NCBI GenBank assembly: GCA_051954695.1
Contig: JBQCHL010000028.1
Coordinates: 1-64,000 of the forward strand
Direction: 5' to 3'
From: Terrimonas_A sp051954695
GTDB lineage: Bacteria > Bacteroidota > Bacteroidia > Chitinophagales > Chitinophagaceae
Length of the DNA stretch: 64,000 nt
The notes under the pieces are model-generated. The model saw nothing but the letters and a program-made list of their open reading frames with translations. It did not search any database and was not told the DNA's origin. Positions 26,080-33,863 of this stretch are shown here, piece by piece; positions within the stretch are counted from its first letter, which is position 1, and each line of letters opens with the position of its first letter. Position numbers and translations under genes: made by a program.

Positions 26080-26907
26080 ATGTTCAACGATAAAAGAATT
26101 GCCAGAAGTATTTTATTGGCTTTGGCAATTGTATTGGCAGCCGTTGGTTGTCAAAAAGAAAAACGTCCTGTGTTAGGCGACTATCCCAAGGACACCAATC
26201 CTCCCGGAGGACCTTTGAAATTTTATGCCGCGTATGAAAACACCAATGTTGATAGTATACGCGCCAATTTTGGAACGGATAACAACATAACATATGTGCC
26301 GGGAATAAGTGGTCAGGCTTTTCAGGGTGGTACTAACGGTTATATCGTTTATCCGTCAGCAAATGATTTTAAAAAATCCAAGAGCTTCACTGTCTCTTTC
26401 TGGATAAAGAAAAATGGCCCTAATCCTGGAGGTGCAGGTACTTCGTTTGCATTCGGTCTTGCAACTACAAAAGATATCTGGACGAGTATGGATATGTTCC
26501 TGGAGTTTGAAGATGCAGGTAATCCCAGCAGTGCTGATCTCGCTGCAGCTAAATTTTATTTAAGAGACCAATGGTTTGAGTATGTTCAGGCCAACAGGCT
26601 GCCTAAAGTGCTCAATAACCAATGGCATCACCTGGTATTCAGCTTTGATGAAACTACTTCAATGCTGAAACTCTATATTGATGCTGTAGAATTTACAGCC
26701 GTTTCGGGCAAATTCAATAATGATAATGGAGTTCCTGATTTCTCTCAAAGTGCCGGCCTGGTAGTAGGTGGCCCTGGTCACTTTGCCGTGGGAAAAACAC
26801 CTGATGGCTGGATGGGCAACTTTAATGGTGCTATTGATCAATTCCGTTTATACGGTGAGGCATTAAGCGCCGCCCAGGTTACAGAATTGTTTAACAGCAA
26901 AAAATAA
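26080..26907 (+). CDS. LamG/concanavalin-like lipoprotein, probable surface glycan-binding protein
   Basis: A 275-residue lipoprotein (lipobox AAVGCQKE) with a LamG-like jelly-roll domain in the C-terminal ~200 residues (SFTVSFWIKKNG, NQWHHLVFSFDETTSMLKLYIDAVE, GAIDQFRLYGEALSAAQV). It occupies the place usually held by SusE/F-type surface glycan-binding proteins and is the most likely auxiliary binding protein for this PUL. The ATG at 26080 provides the signal peptide; the frame's extension to 25999 overlaps susD. Confidence 0.8.
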   Translation: MFNDKRIARSILLALAIVLAAVGCQKEKRPVLGDYPKDTNPPGGPLKFYAAYENTNVDSIRANFGTDNNITYVPGISGQAFQGGTNGYIVYPSANDFKKSKSFTVSFWIKKNGPNPGGAGTSFAFGLATTKDIWTSMDMFLEFEDAGNPSSADLAAAKFYLRDQWFEYVQANRLPKVLNNQWHHLVFSFDETTSMLKLYIDAVEFTAVSGKFNNDNGVPDFSQSAGLVVGGPGHFAVGKTPDGWMGNFNGAIDQFRLYGEALSAAQVTELFNSKK

Positions 26908-26921
26908 AACCGCTTAATGAT

Positions 26922-26960
26922 AAAAAGATTGTTCATGCCCATGAACAATCTTTTTATTTT
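26922..26960 (+). terminator. Rho-independent terminator after the LamG gene
   Basis: A perfect 15-bp stem (26922-26936 with 26941-26955), 4-nt loop and T-rich tail. It ends the sigma/SusCD/LamG transcript, so the cytochrome gene 20 bp on needs readthrough or its own promoter. Confidence 0.85.
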
Positions 26961-26980
26961 TTAGCCTGTAAAGTTTTTAA

Positions 26981-28234
26981 ATGACTATTCACCGGCGTAC
27001 TGTTATAACTCTTGCTCTGATCGTATTAGCTGTATTCCTCCTCATTCAATGCACCGGGAATAAGGGAAAAGAAAGCACTACGATCAAAGATGCCAGGGGA
27101 GAAGTGTTTACTGGTTCGGCAGTATGTGCGAGTTGTCATAAGGAGATATATGAAGATCATATCCGAAGCGGGCATTTCAACAGCACGCAATTTGCATCGG
27201 CAAAAAATATTAAAGGCAGTTTTGATGCAGGGCAAAATGAATTCGTCTATACCCGGCATGCAAAGATCATGATGGAAAAAAGGGATAGTTCTCTTTACCA
27301 GGTGGCGTATGAAGATGGTAAAGAAACAAAAAGCCGCCGGTTTGATATTGTGGTCGGTTCTGGTAACAAAGGTCAAACCTACCTGTACTGGATGGAGAAA
27401 CGGCTCTTTCAATTGCCGATAAGTTATTTTGGACCGGCTGATCAATGGTCGAACAGCCCGGGATTTCCCAATCGCATCGTGTTTAACAGGCCCATTACTT
27501 CCCGTTGTCTCGAATGCCATAGCACATTTGCAAAAACAATATCCGAACCCGGAAAAATACCGGAGGAGTTTGACAGATCGCAATTGTTGCTGACCGTAGG
27601 ATGTGAAAAATGCCATGGCCCCGGAGGCAAGCATGTAGAATACCAGCAACAGCATCCTGGTGATACAACGGCCAGATATATAGTTGATCCTGCCAGGTTT
27701 TCCCGTCAGCAAAGCCTTGACCTTTGCGCACTTTGCCATGGCGGCCGGTTGGATAAAACACAGCCTTCGTTTTCTTATGAATCCGGAGACAAGCTGACAG
27801 ATTACTTTTCCTTTGATACCGTTGGCCGGAATGCAGCCGATATAGATGTACACGGTAATCAACTTGGCTTGCTGGCTGCCAGCAAATGCTTTACCATGAG
27901 CCAGATGACCTGTAATAGCTGCCATGATACGCATAAGAATGAAAAAGGGCAGTTGGCTTTGTTTTCTCAACGATGTATGAACTGCCATACAAAAGAGAAA
28001 AACAATTTCTGTAAAATGAGTGCAAGCATCGGGCCTGGTATTACACAGAATTGTATTGATTGCCATTTACCAAAACAACAATCGCATGCTATTGCTGTAT
28101 ATCTGCAAGGTGCAGATGCCGCAACAGCAGTTTCGATGAGAACACATTACATAAAAGTTTATCCCGAAGAAAGCCGTAAACAAATGATCAGTCTTGGTAA
28201 GTTTTTAACGGATCCTCATCCGGCTAACCACTGA
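26981..28234 (+). CDS. Seven-haem c-type cytochrome lipoprotein
   Basis: A 417-residue exported lipoprotein (lipobox LIQCTG near residue 24) with seven CxxCH haem-binding motifs, first cysteines at 49, 176, 208, 249, 311, 332 and 358. The spacing and the long region between the first and second motifs resemble cytochrome c554-like multihaem proteins. It would sit on the periplasmic or outer face of a membrane and carry electrons. It is flanked by PUL genes but preceded by a strong terminator, so coexpression with the PUL is uncertain. No oxidoreductase partner is adjacent. Confidence 0.85.
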   Translation: MTIHRRTVITLALIVLAVFLLIQCTGNKGKESTTIKDARGEVFTGSAVCASCHKEIYEDHIRSGHFNSTQFASAKNIKGSFDAGQNEFVYTRHAKIMMEKRDSSLYQVAYEDGKETKSRRFDIVVGSGNKGQTYLYWMEKRLFQLPISYFGPADQWSNSPGFPNRIVFNRPITSRCLECHSTFAKTISEPGKIPEEFDRSQLLLTVGCEKCHGPGGKHVEYQQQHPGDTTARYIVDPARFSRQQSLDLCALCHGGRLDKTQPSFSYESGDKLTDYFSFDTVGRNAADIDVHGNQLGLLAASKCFTMSQMTCNSCHDTHKNEKGQLALFSQRCMNCHTKEKNNFCKMSASIGPGITQNCIDCHLPKQQSHAIAVYLQGADAATAVSMRTHYIKVYPEESRKQMISLGKFLTDPHPANH

Positions 28235-28314
28235 GATTACTGTAAATTTGTTGGTTCGGTTAATGAATAGATACAGCCATCAGGATCTTTAATTGCTTAA
28301 AACAGGAATAATAA

Positions 28315-29997
28315 ATGAATAGTGCAATGCGACTATTGATGATAGGGGTGTGCTCAGTTTTTGTTTTCACCAACTGTGGCAAAAGTTCTTCCTCTCCGGA
28401 ACCGCCACCACCGCCGCCTGCTCCATTCAGGCTAGCTGAAAAAAAACTGAATAACCTGCCTGCCAGCGATGTTTATTACTCCATCGATCCTCAAAATACT
28501 CAACTCCAATTCAGGTTTAATGCACCGGTTGATCGTAATTCAGTTAATGCCGGAATAAGTTTCCGCAGTAAGGAAGGCGCAGCTTATACGTTCAATGTTA
28601 CCTATTCAAATAACGACAGCATTTTACTGGTAAAGCCTTCTGCAGCGTTGCCATTTATTACAAAATTTACTGTATCCCTTTCCAATAGTCTTAAATCGGC
28701 TGATGGTATTGGTCTTACAGAAACCGGAAAGATCGATTTCGTTACCAAGATTGATTCTTCCAGAAAATTTCCCACTCTTAGTGATGGTGAGCTGCTGACT
28801 AAAGTGCAGCAACAAACGTTTAAGTACTTCTGGGATTTTGCACATCCAATATCCGGCCTTGCAAGAGAAAGAAGCAATGGAGACGCTAACCTGGTTACAT
28901 CAGGCGGATCAGGATTTGGCATTATGGCAATTGTAACGGGAGTTGAAAGAGGATTCGTGACCCGTGCAGATGGATTGACAAGGATGCAAAAGATCGTTGG
29001 TTTTTTGAAAAATACTGCAAAGACATTTCATGGCGCCTATCCTCACTGGCTCGATGGTACAACCGGAAATGTTATTCCTTTTAGTGCAAACGATAATGGA
29101 GCAGACCTGGTTGAAACATCTTACCTGATACAGGGCTTGCTTACAGCAAGGCAATATTTTAATGGGGCAGATGTTGCTGAAACGGATTTGCGGAATGATA
29201 TCAATGTGATCTGGAACCGTGTGGAATGGAGCTGGTTCAGGAAGGAAACCAATGAAAATGTATTGTACTGGCATTGGAGCCCTGATAAAACCTGGCAGAT
29301 AAATCTTCCGATCAGGGGATGGAACGAATCGCTGATCACCTATGTGCTGGCAGCTTCATCCACTACCCATGCTGTTCCTAAAATTGTGTATGACAATGGT
29401 TGGGCTTCAAATGGAGGAATGAAAAACGGCTCAACCTATTTTGGTATTCAGCTTCCATTAGGCCCTGCCTTTGGCGGACCACTTTTCCTGGAGCATTATT
29501 CATTCCTGGGTATTAAACCCACTAGCCTGGTGGATGCTTATGCAGATTACGCGGTGCAAACAAAAAATCATACACTGATCAATTATAGTTACTGTGTTGC
29601 CAATCCAAATAAATATGGCTATAGCGATTCTGTATGGGGGCTTACAGCCAGCGATATTGAAGGCGGTTATAAAGCCAGTTCGCCTACTAATGATGCAGGC
29701 TTTATAGCACCAACCGCTGCTTTATCGTCTTTTCCCTTCACCCCGGTTGAATCGATGAAAGCATTGAAGTTTTTTTATTATGTACTGGGCGATAAACTCT
29801 GGAAAGAATACGGATTTATTGATGCGTTTTCATTGAATAGCCCCTGGTTTGCCGGCTCTTTCCTTGCAATTGATCAGGGTCCGATCATTATTATGATAGA
29901 GAACTACCGGAGTGGCTTGCTTTGGAATTTGTTTACAAGTTGCCCTGAAATAAAAACTGGTATGAGTACGCTTGGCTTCACAGCTCCTTATTTATAA
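28315..29997 (+). CDS. GH144-type (glycoamylase-domain) lipoprotein with N-terminal Ig-like domain
   Basis: A 560-residue lipoprotein (lipobox FTNCGK). A proline stretch leads to an Ig-like domain (about residues 40-145, LQFRFNAPVDRNSVN) of the SbsA/Big_5 kind, then a glycoamylase/GH144 (alpha/alpha)6 catalytic domain from about residue 160 (QQTFKYFWDFAHPISGLARER, SGGSGFGIMAI, YWHWSPDKTW, IDQGPIIIMIENYRSG). GH144 founding members are endo-beta-1,2-glucanases, one of them from Chitinophaga. It is a paralogue of the next gene, 16 bp downstream. Beta-glucan specificity is inference from family and neighbours. Confidence 0.82.
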   Translation: MNSAMRLLMIGVCSVFVFTNCGKSSSSPEPPPPPPAPFRLAEKKLNNLPASDVYYSIDPQNTQLQFRFNAPVDRNSVNAGISFRSKEGAAYTFNVTYSNNDSILLVKPSAALPFITKFTVSLSNSLKSADGIGLTETGKIDFVTKIDSSRKFPTLSDGELLTKVQQQTFKYFWDFAHPISGLARERSNGDANLVTSGGSGFGIMAIVTGVERGFVTRADGLTRMQKIVGFLKNTAKTFHGAYPHWLDGTTGNVIPFSANDNGADLVETSYLIQGLLTARQYFNGADVAETDLRNDINVIWNRVEWSWFRKETNENVLYWHWSPDKTWQINLPIRGWNESLITYVLAASSTTHAVPKIVYDNGWASNGGMKNGSTYFGIQLPLGPAFGGPLFLEHYSFLGIKPTSLVDAYADYAVQTKNHTLINYSYCVANPNKYGYSDSVWGLTASDIEGGYKASSPTNDAGFIAPTAALSSFPFTPVESMKALKFFYYVLGDKLWKEYGFIDAFSLNSPWFAGSFLAIDQGPIIIMIENYRSGLLWNLFTSCPEIKTGMSTLGFTAPYL

Positions 29998-30013
29998 TTC
30001 ATTCAAAACTGAT

Positions 30014-31393
30014 ATGAAAATATTTTCGTTCATTCTTGTTGCTTTTGCTCTCCTGTCGTGCGGTTCAGGAAATCAACCTTCTTCTGCTTCAACGGAAAAG
30101 ACGAACTCAGACTCTTCTGTGCTTTCCGATACTGCTTTGTTCAGGCTGGTGCAGCAACAGACTTTTCAGTATTTCTGGGATGGGGCAGAGTCAACAAGCG
30201 GATTGGCTAGGGAACGTTTTCATGTCGATAATATCTATCCTCAAAACGATAAGAGTACGGTTACCAGTGGTGGTGCAGGTTTTGGTGTAATGGCTTTGCT
30301 GGTTGGAATAGAAAGAGGGTTTATCACACGCGACCAGGGAAGAGAGCGATTGGAAAAGATCGTTCACTTTTTAGAAACAGCTGATCGCTTTCATGGCGCC
30401 TGGCCGCATTGGTGGAATGGCGAAACAGGTAAAGTGATACCCTTTGGTGCTAATGATAATGGTGGTGATATTGTGGAAACATCCTTTATGCTGCAGGGTC
30501 TTTTATGTGCAAGGCAATATTTTGCAAGCGGCAATGAGGCCGAGAAAAAACTGGCAGCCCGTATGGATGCATTATGGAAAAGCGTTGAGTTTGATTGGTA
30601 CAGGAACGGGAAAAACGTGTTGTACTGGCACTGGAGCCCGACTGTTGCCTGGAAAATGAATTTTCCTATTCATGGATACAATGAATGCCTGATCCTTTAT
30701 GTTCTGGCAGCTTCTTCGCCAACACATGGAGTGCCTGCTGAAGTATATCATGAAGGATGGGCAGAGAATGGAAAGATAAAAGATAGCTCCGCTTCTTATG
30801 GAGGGTATAAGCTGGGTATGCATTACCAGGGCAATCCTCCGCATGGAGGACCGCTGTTCTGGGCTCATTATTCTTACCTCGGGCTTGATCCGCGTGGGCT
30901 TAAAGATAAATATGGCAATTACGAAGAAGAAACACGCAACCAGGCATTGATCAATTATCAGTGGTGTGTTGACAATCCAAAAAAATATAAAGGATATGGC
31001 GCAGAAAGCTGGGGGCTTACTGCAAGCTATTCAGTAACCGGTTATGCTGCGCATGCCCCGGATACTTTGAATGACCTGGGTGTGATATCTCCTACCGCGG
31101 CGCTTTCCTCTTTCCCTTATACGCCTGAGCAATCAATGGCTGCAATGAGGAATTGGTATACTCACAAGAAAGATCTGCTTTGGGGGCCTTACGGCTTTTA
31201 TGATGCGTTCAGTGAAACAGCAAACTGGTATCCTCCGCATTATTTGGCTATCGATCAGGGGCCGGTTGTAGTAATGATGGAGAATTACAGGACGGGGTTA
31301 TTGTGGAAATTATTTATGAGCAGCCCGGAAATACAACAGGGGTTGAAGAAAGTGGGATTTGAAAGCCCATGGTTAAGAAAGGATTTAAACTGA
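30014..31393 (+). CDS. GH144-type (glycoamylase-domain) lipoprotein, second copy
   Basis: A 459-residue lipoprotein (lipobox LLSCGSG) with the same catalytic domain as its upstream neighbour but without the Ig-like domain. Shared signatures include QQTFQYFWDGAESTSGLARER, GAGFGVMALLVG, YWHWSP and IDQGPVVVMMENYRTGLLWKLF. The two genes look like a tandem duplication followed by divergence, perhaps for different chain lengths. The ATG at 30014 is used; the longer frame starts inside the preceding gene. Confidence 0.82.
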   Translation: MKIFSFILVAFALLSCGSGNQPSSASTEKTNSDSSVLSDTALFRLVQQQTFQYFWDGAESTSGLARERFHVDNIYPQNDKSTVTSGGAGFGVMALLVGIERGFITRDQGRERLEKIVHFLETADRFHGAWPHWWNGETGKVIPFGANDNGGDIVETSFMLQGLLCARQYFASGNEAEKKLAARMDALWKSVEFDWYRNGKNVLYWHWSPTVAWKMNFPIHGYNECLILYVLAASSPTHGVPAEVYHEGWAENGKIKDSSASYGGYKLGMHYQGNPPHGGPLFWAHYSYLGLDPRGLKDKYGNYEEETRNQALINYQWCVDNPKKYKGYGAESWGLTASYSVTGYAAHAPDTLNDLGVISPTAALSSFPYTPEQSMAAMRNWYTHKKDLLWGPYGFYDAFSETANWYPPHYLAIDQGPVVVMMENYRTGLLWKLFMSSPEIQQGLKKVGFESPWLRKDLN

Positions 31394-31397
31394 AAAT

Positions 31398-33143
31398 ATG
31401 AAAAGGATTATTTTTTTTATCTTCTTTTTAATTGTTGCCCGATCAGGAATAGTTGCCCAGCAAAAAACCTATTGTAATCCTGTTAATATTGATTATGGCT
31501 ATACACCCATTCCCAATTTTTCCGAATGGGGCCGCCATCGCGCTACTGCCGACCCGGTGATCGTTACATATAAAGGGGAGTACTATTTGTTCAGCACCAA
31601 CCAATGGGGCTATTGGTGGAGCAAGGATATGCTGAACTGGAATTTTATTTCCCGGAAATTTCTCCGGCCGTGGAATGAAGGATATGACGAATTATGCGCA
31701 CCTGCAGTGGGCGTGATCGGCGACACCATGCTGGTGTTCGGTTCCACCTACACCAGCGGATTCACCATCTGGATGAGCACCAATCCCAAAGCCGATGAAT
31801 GGAAACCACTTGTTGATTCTTTCTCGATCGGCGGATGGGACCCTGCATTTTTCACAGACGATGACGGCCGCTTTTATATGTATAATGGCAGTAGCAACCG
31901 CTATCCTTTGTATGGTATTGAACTGAACCGGAAAACAATGGAACCGATCGGCACCCGGAAAGAAATGTACCTGCTTGAATCATGGCGCTATGGCTGGCAG
32001 CGGTTTGGAGAATATATGGATGATACATTTCTTGATCCCTTCATAGAAGGAGCATGGATGACCAAACACAACAAAAAATATTACTTGCAATATGGCGCAC
32101 CAGGCACAGAATTCAGTGGCTATGCAGATGGCGTGGTGGTAGGTGATCATCCATTAGGTCCGTTCACGGCACAATCAGACCCATTCAGTTTCAAACCAGG
32201 TGGGTTTGCAAGAGGAGCAGGGCATGGGGCTACTTTCCAGGATGTATATAACAATTACTGGCATGTGTCCACTATCGCAATATCGGTAAAGAACAATTTT
32301 GAAAGGAGGATCGGCATATGGCCTGCAGGTTTTGATAAGGATGATGTGATGTATTGCAATACTGCTTTTGGTGATTACCCCCATTATTTGCCCGCGGGCC
32401 CGGCAGACCATTTGAAAAGCCTGTTCACTGGTTGGATGCTGCTGAACTATAAAAAACCAGTTCAGGTGTCTTCCACGCTGGGCAGCTACTATTCCAATAA
32501 TGCTGTGGATGAAAGCATCAAAACCTATTGGAGTGCCGCTACTGGCAATAAGGGGGAATGGATACAGACAGACCTGGGAAATATATCAACTGTGAACGCA
32601 GTGCAGGTAAATTATGCTGACCAGGATGTGGATAGCTCTTTTTTAGGCAAACAGCTTGGTACTTTTCACCAGTATAAGTTGTCTTACTCAATAGATGGCC
32701 GCAAATGGGCGACCCTGGTTGATAAAAGCAACAACCGCACAGATGTGCCCCACGATTATGTAGAGCTGGAAAAGCCGGTACAGGCCCGGTTCATCAGGCT
32801 GGAAAACATACATATGCCTACAGGCAAATTTGCGATCAGCGGGTTACGTGTGTTTGGAAAGGGAAGTGGGGCAAAACCAGAGCAGGTAAAACAGTTTATT
32901 GTATTGCGTACAGAAAAAGATAAACGCAATGCCTGGATCAAGTGGGGCCCTGTGAGTAATGCGTATGCGTATAATATTTATTTCGGTACTGAGCCTGATA
33001 AATTATATAACAGCGTCATGGTGTATGATGCAAATGAGTATTGGTTCAAAGTAATGGATAAGGAAAAACCTTATTATTTCGCGATAGAAGCTATTAATGA
33101 GAATGGTGTGTCAGAACGTACAAAAGTGATGAAGGTGGAGTGA
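31398..33143 (+). CDS. GH43-like protein with discoidin-type (F5/8C) and FN3-like domains
   Basis: A 581-residue secreted protein with a signal peptide (ends IVAQ). The five-bladed beta-propeller region (about residues 25-340) shows the GH43 acidic triad positions: D52 (TADPV), D148 (GWDPAFF) and E217 (FIEGAWM). An F5/8C-like carbohydrate-binding domain follows (about 350-490, YSSNNAVDESIKTYWSAATGN, IQTDLG, ARFIRLENI), then an FN3-like domain (495-581). The overall subgroup is not one of the well-characterised arabinanase/xylosidase types, so the substrate is open. It begins 4 bp after the preceding gene. Confidence 0.72.
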   Translation: MKRIIFFIFFLIVARSGIVAQQKTYCNPVNIDYGYTPIPNFSEWGRHRATADPVIVTYKGEYYLFSTNQWGYWWSKDMLNWNFISRKFLRPWNEGYDELCAPAVGVIGDTMLVFGSTYTSGFTIWMSTNPKADEWKPLVDSFSIGGWDPAFFTDDDGRFYMYNGSSNRYPLYGIELNRKTMEPIGTRKEMYLLESWRYGWQRFGEYMDDTFLDPFIEGAWMTKHNKKYYLQYGAPGTEFSGYADGVVVGDHPLGPFTAQSDPFSFKPGGFARGAGHGATFQDVYNNYWHVSTIAISVKNNFERRIGIWPAGFDKDDVMYCNTAFGDYPHYLPAGPADHLKSLFTGWMLLNYKKPVQVSSTLGSYYSNNAVDESIKTYWSAATGNKGEWIQTDLGNISTVNAVQVNYADQDVDSSFLGKQLGTFHQYKLSYSIDGRKWATLVDKSNNRTDVPHDYVELEKPVQARFIRLENIHMPTGKFAISGLRVFGKGSGAKPEQVKQFIVLRTEKDKRNAWIKWGPVSNAYAYNIYFGTEPDKLYNSVMVYDANEYWFKVMDKEKPYYFAIEAINENGVSERTKVMKVE

Positions 33144-33171
33144 AAATGGATTGCAACGTAGATTTGCAAAA

Positions 33172-33852
33172 ATGACAAAGCGCATGAAATCGAAAAAGAA
33201 ACCAGCCTACATTTTTTTATTCATTTTCCTGTTGGTTGCAGGATTGAGATCGTTTTCTCAAGCGTATGTAAAAGACTTTGCTGCATTTAAGAGGCAGGAC
33301 AGTCTGCATGCCCCTCCCGTGAATCCGATATTGTTTATTGGCAGTTCTTCCTTTACTAAATGGAAAGATGTGCAGAACTATTTCCCTTCTTATCCAATTA
33401 TTAACCGGGGGTTTGGAGGTTCTACCTTGCGTGATCAGGTCCGCTATGCAGATATTGTTGTTTTTCCTTATCAACCCAAGCAGATCATTGTGTATTGCGG
33501 TGAAAATGACCTGGCGTCGTCTGATACAGTAACAGCACAGGAAGTGCTGAAACGCTTTCAAAAATTATTCACGTTGATAAGAAGCAAATTGCCTCAGGCA
33601 TCCATCGTATTCATTTCAATGAAGCCCAGCCCCAGCCGCCAGTTATTGCTGGGCAAAATGCAGGAAGGCAATTCCCTGATCAAAGCTTTTCTGCAAAAGC
33701 AAAAGAATACTGATTTTATTGATGTATATAAAGAAATGGTAGACAGTGAAGGCAAGCCTATGCAGGACCTGTTCCTTGATGATAATCTTCATATGAACAG
33801 GAAAGGGTACATTCTTTGGAAAAAACTAATCGAGCCTCATTTAATGAAATAA
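33172..33852 (+). CDS. SGNH/GDSL-type hydrolase
   Basis: A 226-residue secreted SGNH hydrolase. Block I is FIGSSSF (serine near residue 58), block II glycine in NRGFGGS, block III GENDLAS (the N), and block V DDNLHMN (Asp-His). All four catalytic blocks are present. In PULs such enzymes commonly remove acyl groups from glycans. Starts at 33172 or 33184 are both reasonable; each gives a signal peptide. It ends 12 bp before the GH3 gene. Confidence 0.82.
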   Translation: MTKRMKSKKKPAYIFLFIFLLVAGLRSFSQAYVKDFAAFKRQDSLHAPPVNPILFIGSSSFTKWKDVQNYFPSYPIINRGFGGSTLRDQVRYADIVVFPYQPKQIIVYCGENDLASSDTVTAQEVLKRFQKLFTLIRSKLPQASIVFISMKPSPSRQLLLGKMQEGNSLIKAFLQKQKNTDFIDVYKEMVDSEGKPMQDLFLDDNLHMNRKGYILWKKLIEPHLMK

Positions 33853-33863
33853 AAAAGAATACA

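Noticed and set aside
26981..28234. Minus-strand 346-codon frame across the cytochrome gene
   Set aside because: It is the antisense shadow of the cytochrome; only the plus frame has a lipobox and seven CxxCH motifs.
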